The notes below the pieces were generated by a model. The model was not told the DNA's origin. It did no database searches and worked only from the letters and a program-made list of their open reading frames with translations. Shown piece after piece: positions 26,723 through 38,407 of a stretch of DNA of 64,000 bases. The stretch is from Marsupella aquatica. Lineage: Eukaryota > Marchantiophyta. Within the stretch, counting starts at the first letter, position 1, and each line of letters starts with the position of its first letter. The position numbers and the translations under genes were made by a program. The stretch spans positions 12,834,001 through 12,898,000 of the forward strand of contig OZ316896.1 of assembly GCA_973895155.1 (NCBI GenBank), written 5' to 3'.

Positions 26723-26754
26723 GGAGGCTCCAGCCCTCCTCTCCAGGTACATTA

Positions 26755-27138
26755 GAGTGGCTTTGCAAGATGTGGGGCTTTAGTTTCTTCTTATTCCCTA
26801 TGAAATTAAATCTGGACAGCATAATATGTGAACATGCTATATGAGCGAGATGATTGCAATTGGCTTTACAAGAAGGGGTCATTGTACATGACAAGTTATA
26901 GGACCCAAAGAAATGTTCATGTAGAGTTTATTTTCTGCCTAGAATCTTTGACCACCACCAGAGGTAGTCTAAACATTTCCAAGCTTTGGCTCTTTCATGC
27001 AAGGGATTAATTTGCATTATTTTGTTTAAATTTAATTCAAAAGATTTATGGTGTGGAGTCTTTGTTTAGAACAAGAAGTGGAACTCAGGTTTGCTTTGGT
27101 GAAAAATGTCACAAATGCCCCCTCTTGAAAAGCCAACC
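26755..27138. mobile_element. MITE (PIF/Harbinger-like) with TTA target duplication
   Basis: The left end GAGTGGCTTTGCAAGATGTG and the reverse complement of the right end, GGTTGGCTTTTCAAGAGGGG, form an imperfect inverted repeat. TTA flanks both sides (26,752-26,754 and 27,139-27,141). A TWA target duplication and G-rich termini fit Tourist/PIF-Harbinger MITEs. The 384-bp body has no coding capacity. Confidence 0.55.
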
Positions 27139-27419
27139 TTAGTGTTAAATCCTATGAATTCACATAGAGGGCATACCTACCTTAGTGTCATCCTTGGGCC
27201 GACCTGCAGGAAAAATTGATTCCAGAAAATAATTCTGGGTCAAAATTTTATTTTATTCATATTTTAATTTTGGATTTGATGTATGCATTGAAAAGTAAGC
27301 ACTTACATCAATATGCATAGAATATTCTTAAAAGTTATGAGGCAAAATTCTTTTCATAGAAATAAAGCCAAATAGGTTAGTGGTTTGGTGTGAAGCCCAT
27401 ATAGATTGCCAAAGCTTGG

Positions 27420-27740
27420 ATGGACAATGTCTAGGTGGTAGAATAGTGTATTGTACTATCTAGATTTAGAGGTTTCCTATGTGTGTTAGATGAGCAGTTA
27501 GGGTTCAATTTTTGTTTTGTGATGAATAGTTTGTGGTGGCTCAAAGGCCTCATCTTTCAATGCTGAGCCTTTGAGCATGAGCTCTAGCAATTATGGTGTG
27601 ATTGGCGAGCCAGGTTGTGTGCATACAAATGTGGACTTCTTGAGTGCAAGGTGCATTTGGCTTGACATACTCTATGATCAGATCGGGCAGGATTAGATGT
27701 TTGATTGGTATTGATCACTATTCTATTCATCAAAGATTGT
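27420..27740 (-). repeat. Dispersed repeat, inverted relative to the copy at 47.3-47.65 kb
   Basis: The minus strand here matches about 47,330-47,650 on the plus strand, including GAAAGATGAGGCCTTTGAGC, GCACACAACCTGG and ATGTCAAGCC. Probably part of an LTR of a retroelement family not otherwise present. The ends were not resolved. Confidence 0.55.
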
Positions 27741-28359
27741 TATAGGTTTTGGACATGAGTTTCATTTGTACTTCATTCTCTTATGCTTGTGATGTTGGAT
27801 TGTGCCTATGTGTCACGTATGTGTGTGACAAGCAATGTTAGTATGCTATGTAGCGATGTGTATACGCATGACAACTAGCATGCATAATGTATCAATAGAC
27901 TCTCATAGCATTATTTATGGTTTTGATTGCAATTAGTTAACCCGGTGCTAAGTTTTGATTGCAATTAGTTGCTCCTCATGCCCATGCGGGCTTAATATTT
28001 GGTTTCACAAGTATCCCATTACTTCATGATTATGTTTTAATTGAGCAAACCTGGATGGCACTAGTGTCCCCATCAGCAAACGCCCAGACAGTGGAATCTT
28101 GATGACAATGCTTGCCTGTTTTTAATAGGGTTTCACCTCTTTAGGTACATCCATTTTTAGGTAGGCCCCTCGGTTGATAGCCTGGGTCCTTTTATTTTTA
28201 TGGGTGCACATTCCCCCTAGAGTCTACCTCCCACTCCCAATGTAAGCTCTTCAACCAGTCTGCTTAGCACAAAGACATAGCAGCTAGAGAATTGCAATCA
28301 TAGATATAGGCAAGGATATGGGTGGCTAGTTTTGGCAGAGCTTAGCCGTTGGTGTTTTA

Positions 28360-28682
28360 TGTGGGGAGAAATCAGATCAAGAAAAACACTCCAAACATAC
28401 ACGTGCTCAATAGTTACGTGGTTCGCCTCAAGGTTGGCTACGTCCATGGGAAGACCAAGCTTTATTAACGGTTATGTGTCTACTCAAGCATCACCATAGC
28501 TCTCATCTCTTCAAGCTCTCATCTCTTGCTATATCACTGTGTTCTCTCTTGAGAACTCTCTTGTGTGTTCTCACACCACATAGAAGTTGAAGAGATAAGG
28601 ACCAACTCTTCAACTAGGGTTTACTCTAACCCTAGTTAATATACTAACCATAGTTCAACCCAAGACTGAGTTAACCTCTACA
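28360..28682 (-). repeat. 3' LTR of the copia element (complete, 323 bp)
   Basis: TG at 28360 and CA at 28681-28682 on the plus strand give the usual TG...CA ends. The inner edge abuts the polypurine tract at about 28,685-28,693. It is the only full LTR of this element. Confidence 0.85.
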
Positions 28683-28889
28683 AACTCCCCCTTGACTCAC
28701 GTCTTGGGAGGGTTCATAACATTGTCTTTTCCTTACAAGTTCCTCCGCGGGAAGTTCAAGACAGTAGGGCCAAAAGACCCTCCCCCTAATGCAAGGGTTA
28801 ACTAGAACTAAGCCGTAGCCGATAAGCCATCGGATGGAGTACTCATATAGAGACATTTTCTTGGTTAACTCTATATTTACAATATTTGT

Positions 28890-30290
28890 AAATAATTACA
28901 ATGCCTTGAAAAACTATTGGAGTCTAATACTTTGGTAAAAGCATCCGCTGGATTAAGCTTTCCATCAATCTTGACAAGATCAAATTCATCATCCGATAAT
29001 GCCTGTCGGATGAAATGATAGCAGACATCAATGTGCTTTCCCTGCCATCCATCACCTTATTCTTGGCAGTGTAAATTGCACTTTGACTGTCACAATGAAG
29101 ATATACACACTCCTATGATAAACCCATCTCCGTGACAAGATTTTTCAACCAAATGGTCTCTGATGCTGCTTCTGCTGCTGCTACATACTCGGCATCCATA
29201 GTAGACTTTGCAACACACTTTTGGAGAGTAGACTTCCAACTAATGCATCCAACAGCAAGTGTAAATACATATCCAGTTGTCAATCTCCTCTTATCCAGAT
29301 CACCTGCGTAGTCTGCATCCACATAACCTTGAAGCACTTTCATATTGTTTGAACTTGCATCAAACAATAAACCCTTCTTAGTGGAACCTCTAATGTAATG
29401 CAAAATCCATTTCATTGCTTCCCAATGAACTTTTCTTGGATTTGCCATGTATCTGCTTACCTTGCTAACGGCATAAGCTATGTCTGGTCGGGTGCATACC
29501 ATGAGATACATTAAACTATCCACAGCACTTTCATAAGGAACTTTGGACATCAAACTTTTTTCTGTCGCATCCGATGGACAAAATGTTGCAGAAATATTGA
29601 AATGTCTTGCCAAAGGAACACTCACAGCCTTAGCATCTGCCATGTTGAATTTTGAGAGTACCTTCTCTGCATATTTTTTCTGCGTCAGCCAAAGTTTGGC
29701 TTTGTTAACATCCCTGACAATCTCCATGCCTAGGATCCTCTTGGCTGTGCCCAAATCCTTCATCTTAAACTCAGAATTGAGTTGGGCCTTAAGCTTATCA
29801 ACTTTGCCCCTATCATGTGCTGCAATGAGCATGTCATCCACATAAAGTACAAGGATGACAAGCTTAAAACCGGTGTTGTTCACATGCCTTATGTAAACAC
29901 ATGGATCGTACACGTTTCGCACAAATCCAAGCAATTTCAAAAATTCATCAAAACGCTTGTTCCACTGCCTTGGGCTCTATTTTAATCCATACAAGGATTT
30001 TAGCAACCTGCATACCAAATTTTCCTTGCCCTTTTGCACAAAACCCTCTGGTTGCCTCATGTAAATCACCTCATCCAACGATCCATATAAGAATGCCGTG
30101 ACAACATCCATTTGATCTAAAACCAGATCAAATAAAACTACAAGAGCACATAGCAAACGTATTGTTGAATACTTTGCTACAGGTGAAAAAACCTCATTGT
30201 AGTCTATACCTTTTTGTTGAGTAAAACCCTTGGCTACCAACCGAGCCTTAAATATCTTCTCAGCATCCTCTGTGGCTCTCATCTCTTCAA
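28890..30290 (-). pseudogene. Copia reverse transcriptase / RNase H
   Basis: Minus-strand coding for the copia RT and RNase H domains. Recognisable blocks in order are [20 protein letters not shown], the [13 protein letters not shown] segment, LYVDDMLIA with the catalytic YVDD, SLMYLMVCTRPDIAYAVS, then the RNase H part GYVDADYAGDLDKRR and STMDAEYVAAAEA. The reading frame is broken by a TAG at 29977-29979, exactly where copia proteins have the Gln of YGLKQ. It breaks again by a small deletion near 29,095, after which the C-terminal KHIDVCYHFIR-type segment continues in another frame. At the N-terminal side the frame runs directly into LTR sequence because of the internal deletion. Confidence 0.85.
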
Positions 30291-30459
30291 AGCTCTCATC
30301 TCTTGCTATGTCACTGTGTTCTCTCTTGAGAACTCTCTTGTGTGTTCTCACACCACATAGAAGTTGAAGAGATAAGGACCAACTCTTCAACTAGGGTTTA
30401 CTCTAACCCTAGTTAACATACTAACCATAGTTCAACCCAAGACTGAGTTAACCTCTACA
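30275..30459 (-). repeat. Truncated 5' LTR of the copia element
   Basis: Retains the first 185 bp of the LTR on the element's own strand. The rest of the LTR is replaced by RT coding DNA, with GCTCTCATCTCTTCAA at the breakpoint. Confidence 0.85.
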
Positions 30460-30646
30460 TTTTAGCCCTGTTTTCAGAGACAGTTTACTTTGCTTTGTGA
30501 AAGTGGAAGTGTCACTGGAAATGTAGTGGTTTCACTACCTTCCATTTAAACTTTTGAAAGTTACGTAGGGAATTGGATTTGTGAAGAATTTTCTTCATTT
30601 GTTCTACTGTTTACAAGTTGTAGTGGTGTGTCTAATTTGAAGGGAT

Positions 30647-32242
30647 GTTAGATCTGGTTCCTTTTTATTTTATTTTAATTTTATTTTTAACAAAGGAATG
30701 AGACAGAGCCCATGAAACTTTATTAGCATGAACCAAAACATGACAAACCGCCTGGAGGGGGAAGGCAGCAGAAAATAAATGAATTAAGGGGGCTGAGAGG
30801 GGGAGCACACCCATAGAGAAAGAAGAGAGGGCAAAACAGGCCTGTCTGCCTGGGAAAGGGAGGCGGAGAGAGGGGACGGATTGCCCTGTAGACAAAAAAC
30901 CTAAATTGACCATGGAGCCGCAAAAGTGCATATTCTAACTGGATAGATCCTTGGCTGCACAAAACCGGAGACAACCCTAGAACCTGTACCAAAGATGGCC
31001 AAGACCATTCCCTGCTGGTCACCAAATCCATACCCTGCTGGTCCCCAAAACACTCTGAACGAATGCCATCACTACATCGAGGTCTGCTGCGACTGGACAG
31101 AGAGTTGCTGCAATCTCCCCACAAAGCCAGCAGACTTGCCGAAGCTGGAACAAAGCAAGGAGGAAAAAGCATGGGTCAAAGAAGGTAACCCTGGTGCGTG
31201 ATGATGAGCGAATCGGCATAATCAAATCGACAAATACACCCTTCAGCCGAAACCCCGCACTTGCCTGCAAATCATGATAAGGCTGCCAGAACGCTCCGCA
31301 GAAATGCTAGATCGGAGTCGAAAGAGATGCTACAAATCCTCCAACAAAAGTCAGAAACTTAGGACCTTCCCCACAGTGTGATGGGGACACCGGGAATCTG
31401 CCAATCAACGTCAGCAACCAAAAACCTGCTCAAAAGATGAAGGGAACACCAGGATGATCTCATCATATGTGTGAAACCAAAATACTTCCCAACGGCTTGG
31501 ATGGAGAGTAACTGGAGTTCAAATCCCGAATCAAAATCTGAACCAGATGCCTCAGGCCTCGACGAACCGAGGGCCCCAAGAAAAGGACAGAGGTCTGTAT
31601 CCTCACCGCTCACATGGGGTTCCCCAGCCTCAGCCGCGAGTATAAACCAGATAATTCAGTAGGCCTGACTAGAGCCAGGGTGGAACCTGATAATCTGATG
31701 TGCTCCATCCACAAGAAAGATTCATCGCGAGGAAAATGGAAATTCTCCACATCTTATAGATCCTTCATAGATCCATCATCTCCAACTTCCCACAAACGAT
31801 AAGACGGCCAGCAGGGTAAAAGTGACAACCATCCCCAGAACAGATCCTGAGAAAAAACCAGTCTATATGCTACAAGGAAGAATCCTAGAGAATGCACTAG
31901 GAAAGAACTATCTGGAGTAGCAATCATCGGAACTAATTAGGATGATGCAACCTCCCAGACTCCGGTAGGAGAGCCTGAGAGACAATAATTATTCTAAATT
32001 CTACTTGTGTGCAACTATGAATGATAACGGGCTTTCGAGCCTGTGAGGAGGAAAGAGCCGGAGCCACGTGCCAACCAGAAGAAGAACCTAAACCATATTC
32101 AAATCAATATGAGAGAGTCAACCCGGAGAGGGGAAAACCCTGTACTCCCCAGTACCCATAAGGTTGAACCAGAATGAGAGAGAAGACCCGCAGAGGGGAA
32201 AGCCTGTCTGTTCCTGGTTTGCTTTGTTAGATCTGGTTCCTT
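30647..32242 (-). mobile_element. LINE insertion (antisense) with 17-bp TSD
   Basis: GTTAGATCTGGTTCCTT occurs at 30647-30663 and 32226-32242, bounding a 1,562-bp insert. On the minus strand the insert ends in an A-rich tail (the T/A-rich run at 30,664-30,692) with AATAAA upstream. No intact ORF2 is present, so this is a 5'-truncated copy made mostly of 3' untranslated sequence. The open frames inside it are not considered genes. Confidence 0.75.
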
Positions 32243-32959
32243 AACCTGTCTGTTCCCGGTTTGCTTTGTACTGGTGGTTAATCAATTGAACAATTTGGAG
32301 TAAAGTCTCTTTTCAATCCCTCTTTCATGTTCACCACTTTTGTGTTCCATGGAGGGAGGTTTTTGGGATGGAATTTGATTTTCTCCCTTCCCACTCTTTT
32401 CCTTTTGATTATGGCTCTACTTAGTAATAACTACTGGGAAAAGGAGGACTTGAGGCGTATTCATGAGTCAAATCATTTCATGCAAAAAAGTGACTAATAG
32501 AGAAAATAGTGACACTCTAATCCTAGATCTGAGTAAAAATAAAGATTATGAAACTGTTTGCTTGCATTAAACCTATCCATAAACCTCTGTAACCTTGGAC
32601 AGGTCATGCTTGATTTGAAAAGGAAGACATTCAATAGGACTCATTAGATGAAGCTAGATAATACAAATGGAAATTGGTGGATCAGAATTTATAAATCAGG
32701 GAAAAACAAATAGTTTATTATGGACCAGAAAGTGGAAAAAAGCTCACCAATAATAGAAGTTAAGATTTTCTGAGCATTCTTGGAACAGGGTTCAGACTAG
32801 AACCCCAGCCCGGGCCAAAATATGACATAAATGCAGGACAGAAAACAATCAGGGCAACAGATTTAGGATATAGGATGCCTTGTTACTCATTGTAAACCTG
32901 CATTTCGTAAAGCATTTAGCATTACACACTTTAGATTTAGATTAATCTACTATGGTTTA
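32243..32959. other. Intergenic DNA upstream of the MITE
   Basis: AT-rich. Carries a 42-bp-period duplication across the LINE junction (32,203-32,268) and, near 32,791-32,817, one inverted arm related to the foldback at 11.9 kb. No gene is seen. Confidence 0.4.
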
Positions 32960-33498
32960 GGGTGGCTTTACAAGACGTCGGGGGCAGTTCTTTCACTTTT
33001 CTGACATCCAAGATCCAATCCGGGCCATCCATTGGGGAGATAGTGCTGGAGTTCACTTTAGAAAACGTCGGGGGCAGTTTTGCTCATTGATTCTGCCGAT
33101 CCTACATGGACTTCAGTGGGGCCCAACTTTTGCCGACGTGGAGCTCTTTTTTGTCCAGAATTTTAGACCACCTCCGTTGGAGGTCCCTTCATCCGGCCGC
33201 TTGTTCCATTCCTATTATGGGCAGTTTTCAATAAATGCGGACCCACAGGAACCAGCATTAGCCAAAGATTAGCCAGCATTAGCCAAAGATTCAGGTGGAG
33301 TGGGTCCCAAGTTTGTCTTCTAGTCAATGATTCTAGCTACACTGGCCAGAGTTCCCTTTACAAGACGTGGGGGCAATAAAAGTCTTCTAAATTCTCTATT
33401 AACCCCGGTATACTGTTTTTAGCATGTGAAATTGCTGCTGGCTCAGCTTTGGTAGAAAAGGAAGCGAACGGCCCCCCCGACGTCTTGTAAAGTGCCCC
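32960..33498. mobile_element. MITE (PIF/Harbinger-like) with TTA TSD, next to TIM14
   Basis: The left terminus GGGTGGCTTTACAAGACGTC (32960 on) and the reverse complement of the right terminus, GGGGCACTTTACAAGACGTC, form a terminal inverted repeat. TTA flanks both ends (32957-32959, 33499-33501). Two internal direct copies of the same motif (about 33,051 and 33,350) make it a multi-motif element. The 539-bp body is non-coding. It ends just upstream of the presumed TIM14 leader, so it may contribute promoter sequence; that is inference. Confidence 0.7.
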
Positions 33499-33501
33499 TT
33501 A

Positions 33502-34459
33502 GATAACCCCCGCGAACGGGAACCTGTGGTTAGATAACCCCCGTGGACTGGAAACCTCTCTCTAGAAGCCTCGGAAACATTCCAAGTGCTCCTCCACTCC
33601 CACGGCCCCCTTCACAGAGCACCATCCGCCTCTGCCTCTTCAGACTCGCATCGCACGGAGATTGTCGAGCTCTCTTTGTTGTTCTAAAGACGTCCAGGCA
33701 AGGAAGGCGCTCTCTGCCGAAGCCGGTCGTGATGTTTGTAGTGGATAGTCCTCTTGAGCTTTGAGAATTCTCGGTTGGAGCTGTTCCCGAATTGGGAAGG
33801 TTTGGAGGAGTCCAGACCGTCTACAGTGGCCGCTCCGGCAGGCACAGCCATGGTATAATTCTGTTCAGCTCTCGTGTCTATCTGATTTTTTCGCTATCGT
33901 AGTCGAATTGGGGTGGAGCTCTGATTATCTGCTGAAATTCGCATCTGTTCTTTTGAAATCCACCTTTTCAATGCCTGTGGTGTATAGATTTCTACTGTCG
34001 AAAATTTTGTTCACGAACTTCGGTAGTTGTTGTTAGGTCCTTCGACTAATTGTGTCTCCTCTCGATCTCCGCTTTAGGAATCGTGAATAGGAGCGATATT
34101 ATGTAACGAAAGTCGGAGTTACTCCTCATCTCTGCTTTCTCTTTTTTCATATGGCGAGGGGGCCCACTGAGATGAGAGTTCTCTTATCTAGATGTGCTTG
34201 GCAGAGAAGTCACTACATCTCACCGTGTAGTGGCTTTCATACTTTAAAACCCTAAAATGGTTCCACATGAGATAGTGTGGACGCTATTTTCGACATTCCA
34301 CACTACCGCTGTCGCGATTTCCTGATGATCTTGCCGTCGACGGAAGCTTATCGGTGGAGTTTTCGCTAGCTCGTTGTTGGACAGCTCGTTGATTTATTGT
34401 CCAACTTTTGTCAAGCATCTTGATTGTGCGAAACAAAAAGCCTGAAAGTCTGTTTATTG
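33502..34459 (+). promoter_or_regulatory. Presumed promoter and 5' leader of TIM14
   Basis: Less AT-rich than the surroundings, between the MITE and the TIM14 start codon. No TATA box can be fixed. Short frames here (33,543-33,764 and 33,761-34,036) have no family resemblance. A 5'-UTR intron is possible but not provable from sequence alone. Confidence 0.35.
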
Positions 34460-37055
34460 ATGCAGACGACCCCGTTGGTCGCTGGATTGAGTATCGCGGT
34501 AGCAGCTATCGCTGGCAAATACGGGATAGAAGCGTATCAAGCGTTTAAGCTACGGCCAGTCGTTCCCCGAATGCGGAAATTTTATGAAGGAGGTTTTCAA
34601 CCGGTCATGACTCGCAGAGAAGCTGCACTCATTCTTGGCGTGAGGTAAGCATAAGCGCTTTGATTTTAATTTGTGGCAATGGATGTTTGAAAATTTTGAT
34701 TGGCCCCGAAACTGAGAGAGATATAGTGAACCAAATTGAGTTGATCTGATCCTTGGCGTCACAATTGGGCATATGGAAAAGAGTAGAATCGGCTTGTGAT
34801 CTTGCAAAGGGAGTAAATAGCTAAACGCTTTACTACAAGTTTGGTATCCAGGTGGTCTGGGATCTCAGTACTACAAATTATCCGTAAAACTTCCCCGAAA
34901 CTGCTTAACTGTGTACGGTGGAAACTGAAATGACTGCAGTAGCTATCGATGGGTAGCATCGTGTTATAACAATGAGGGGGATCATGTTAAGGTGCAGTAC
35001 GTCTCGTCATTTATTTTGTAGAGAAGGCAGTTCTGAGATAGTGTGGTTGTCCGGGTAAAGCCGAGATTTTTGGAGAAACTCACCGCGGTTGGTGACCGCT
35101 TGCTTTATCCTGAAACCCGGATTGTAAGAAATAGGGTTGCAGGTTATAGGTACTCTCGATGATTTCAGTTCTAGTGTAAAACTGTGCGTGCAGCGCCAGA
35201 CGAGGAAGGATGGGAGAATTGCTGTAGGTGCATCCATACTTTCTGCTGCGAACAGTAGGGCATACCTATATGTCAGCACCATACGGAGCCACAGAGCGAC
35301 CAAGATGAACGGAACTGAATCAAGTTTAAATTCTTCTGAGAGAAGTCGCATGTTAGAGAGGATAGCTATAGTCGTATGGTGAACTCAAAGGAAGAATACA
35401 CCTAAAACTAGGTCAAAAGTATGAGGGAAGATATGAGAAATGTTAATCTCAGAATTATCCAAAAGGATCTGATCAGAATACCTAAGATATATAGAAACAG
35501 GCGTAGTTGTTCTAGACCATGTGAATGCCAGGATCTTGCCTATTCCTAGTGAGTTAATGAATTATTTGTAGCAGAATTCATTAAATCTCTAGTAGTCTTA
35601 GAATGGAAGACACATCAAGGTTTCAATGGATACAAATTCGACGTAGAAATCTGTTTCTCGTTGACGAACTTGCCCGAAGAGTGTCGGCTGATCAATACGG
35701 CAGCCATTTCCACCCAGGTTACGAGACCACTCGGAAAGCTTCTTGGGCTTTGCCACTCATCATATCACATGATCAGCTTGACATGAATGTGGGAGGGCTT
35801 ACCAGTCAGATCCGGGTTGAATATACTCTTAAAGCTACTGCTACTTTGTTTAAATCGCAAGCTTTCCGATAGTTGTCGATGGTGCTTCCCCCTGGAAATT
35901 TTAGGACTAGGGTTTGAGGACATTATTCTTCCGCTGTTGCCCTAGTGTAACCGGTTACGGAATTATCAAATGTCTTAAGGGTACGGAAAAAGTGAACAAC
36001 TGTACGTTCCCAGAAATTAGTTAAATTTACGGCATATCGTTGACTGATAATCATAACCAGGTATGATGAGAGGTTGGCCCAAGACCGCACTACGTTTGAG
36101 GGGGTAAGCTTGGATAGCGTGTCGAAGGAATGCAAATGGACAGTCTGTCAAGAGTTGTTTTCGGTGGCATTGAAATTAAAGGTGAGTTCGGTGACGCGAG
36201 CAGAAGACAAGTACTTAGTTGCTTGGTGAATATTCCCAGCACATCAGGGTAAAGGTATGAATATTGTCCAGCCAAGACTTACGCAGCGAACAGAGCCATA
36301 CTCAATCTCCACGAGCGGATGAGCAGCATATTACGAGTCTAAGTAGATTTACAGCTGTAGCGTTTTGCAGATCAATTCTGCAGGCATGAGATCAAGTCTG
36401 ATCAGTGATTTATCAAAATTGCTTTGATCTACTGTCTGATAGCCCCCATCTCTTACAACCGAATGGCTACGGGCGCAGTAGATAGATACCGTGCTGTGTT
36501 CCACAGATGCCACATTCCCCTCTTAGATCAACCCGCTTGCGTCTGGAGAGATTTCACAGGGATATTATGATTTGAGCGATAACTACGGCCCTAGGCCGCT
36601 GTATTCTGGATACTGCGGAAAAGGTCGAGGAAGGTAGATCCCTGCCTAGTGTGGCCCAGAGCTTGGTTGGCCAAAGGCATGCAGCAGGATTCGCAGTGAA
36701 TTTGTGAGATATCTAATAGTTATTTTGGCTCTGAGGACTGCGGCAACACACGTTCCCAATGTTTGATTTCTCTGTTCGGTTCGATAGTTGTAACCAGGGT
36801 CTGCGTTTTGTGATGGATGGAATTCTCTCAGGCTTTGTATAGTGCACATGAAAAAATCGATTTGGCCGTAATTTAGTGTTTGTTTGTTTCATGCGCAGGG
36901 AGTCTGTTGCTCAAGAGAAAATTAAGGAAGCACACCGGCGAGTTATGAGTGCCAACCACCCAGATGCTGGCGGCAGTGATTACTTAGCATCGAAGATCAA
37001 TGAGGCAAAGGATCACTTATTAGGACAAACAAGGGGTAGTGGTTCAGCGTTCTAA
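34460..37055 (+). CDS. Mitochondrial import inner membrane translocase subunit TIM14 (PAM18), DnaJ-type
   Basis: J-domain co-chaperone of the presequence-translocase import motor. It stimulates mitochondrial Hsp70 at the inner membrane. Two coding exons, 34460-34644 and 36899-37055, joined AG/G across a 2,254-bp GT-AG intron (donor GTAAGC, acceptor GCGCAG), give 113 residues, about the length of the Arabidopsis protein. An N-terminal membrane segment ([17 protein letters not shown], about residues 5-21) is followed by [20 protein letters not shown], which is near-invariant in plants. The J-domain signature His-Pro-Asp lies in NHPDAGG, then the C-terminus GSGSAF. The ATG at 34460 is the first in frame; upstream there is only a GTG. 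No defect is seen, so this looks like a working gene. Confidence 0.95.
34645..36898 (+). other. TIM14 intron
   Basis: Large for a 113-residue gene. It holds scattered open frames on both strands but no recognised transposon termini or coding domains. Confidence 0.85.
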
Positions 37056-38407
37056 ATGTCAGACCTTCCCTACTGTCATTGGTTTTTGACCAAGGAGCTA
37101 GGATATAACTTTTACAATGAGTTGTAGCACAATGCTTGGTATCGGCAGTTTCAACTTTTTGGTAGAAAAATGTAGACGTTTCCAATATTGGATACAGTAG
37201 TCATCTCTTACCAAAACCCTACTATCTTTCACATAGTTTGGGATTGAGAATTACACAAGGTTTTTAGAATTGGTTTGATGATATGCAACTTTGCAATACA
37301 TCGTACAAATAATGACATTCTTGTCAGTGTAAGATTTCTGGGTCAAGCATGTAGTCGAAATCCCCGCTTGGCATGTTTAATGTATTGAAAGACACTCTGG
37401 TTTCTGTAGTCATCTGCAAGCAGTTCAAAAGCTACAACTTTTGAGTGTGCTTTCAGACCTTGAGTTCCAAGTATGCAATGATAAGGGAAATGATTGGACT
37501 CAATACGTGGACTTTGCAGTCGAGGCCTTTGATCTAAGCTCTGTTATGCTTTTCACCTTTCACATCCAAGTGATGTTTGTGTCCTTGTCATCAGATTTGT
37601 TGGGCCCTTGGAAAATGAAGGACCTGCAAAAGGTGGATCTTAATTCAATTCAATACGCTACTCATGTTCGCCCTGTCATTGCAGACCCGTAAGGTCCACA
37701 GCTTGCCCTGAAGCTTTCTCGAGATCTGGACGAACGCCCAGTTGTGTGTACGAGGCCAATCACACAGTCGCTTGGCCGTTGTTTTACTCCACTTCTAATT
37801 TGGTCCCTGATACGATTGAGTGAAATAGGAAGGGATGAAACATACATTGGGTTTGCTACAATTCTAATTTGGTCCTTGACACCAATGGAGTGAAACGGGA
37901 AGCGATTAAACATACACTGAGTGCAGGCTCTGTTCTTTCGAGATGTGGACACACCTCCCTGATTACAGGTGCAGTGGGGGTTCCAGTCGATAACCTCGAT
38001 CCCGTGTCGCCAACGTGAACAACCCATCATTTCATCTTTTGGCCTTCCGCTCTCCGCATGTAGGCAAACAGTAAGTAGGCTCGCCTGACTCTTCAATTCT
38101 CCAGTCTCTGCCAATCGACTTCGCGCTCTGTGTTGTAGCAGGCCATGTCTGTGCCTACTGCGTAGTAGACCACCATACTTTCCCAAATTGGCGGCCTAAC
38201 AAAAGAGCAGCATAGCCAGGTCGTCTGCCTAACTACTTACCGGGGCAGTAGACCAAGCTTCACAAGATTCGAGAGCCACAAAAGTGCAACATCGGATGTC
38301 CTTGTGGGACTTTCGTGAATAAAAGTGAAAGTAGTTTCTTCATTTTGAGCATACTCTTAAAATTTAAATAAATAATTATAATCATTTCTTTGAAAGTAAA
38401 ACATGCC
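37056..38407. other. TIM14 3' flank and spacer
   Basis: The 3' UTR is followed by intergenic DNA. A tandem duplication of about 65 bp (TTCTAATTTGGTCC... at about 37,793 and again at about 37,861) lies here. A 174-codon minus-strand frame at 37,662-38,186 runs across it and is not believed to be a gene. Confidence 0.45.

Larger units (their letters stand above)
28355..30464 (-). mobile_element. Copia retrotransposon, internally deleted, with TSD
   Basis: The element spans 28360-30459 and is flanked by TTTTA on both sides (28355-28359, 30460-30464). The complete LTR on the left is 28360-28682. On the coding strand it begins TGTAGAGGTTAACTC and is preceded by a polypurine tract AAGGGGGAG. The right LTR is cut to 30275-30459. 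Over the 185 shared bases the two LTRs differ by two transitions and one single-base gap, so insertion was recent. Everything from the 3' part of the 5' LTR through primer site, gag, protease, integrase and the first part of RT is missing. Confidence 0.88.

Noticed and set aside
30665-31172. 88- to 149-codon minus-strand ORFs
   Set aside because: Same reason: LINE 3' sequence with no RT, endonuclease or zinc-finger motif.
37662-38186. 174-codon minus-strand ORF downstream of TIM14
   Set aside because: It crosses a 65-bp tandem duplication, has irregular composition with no domain, and has no splice or family support.
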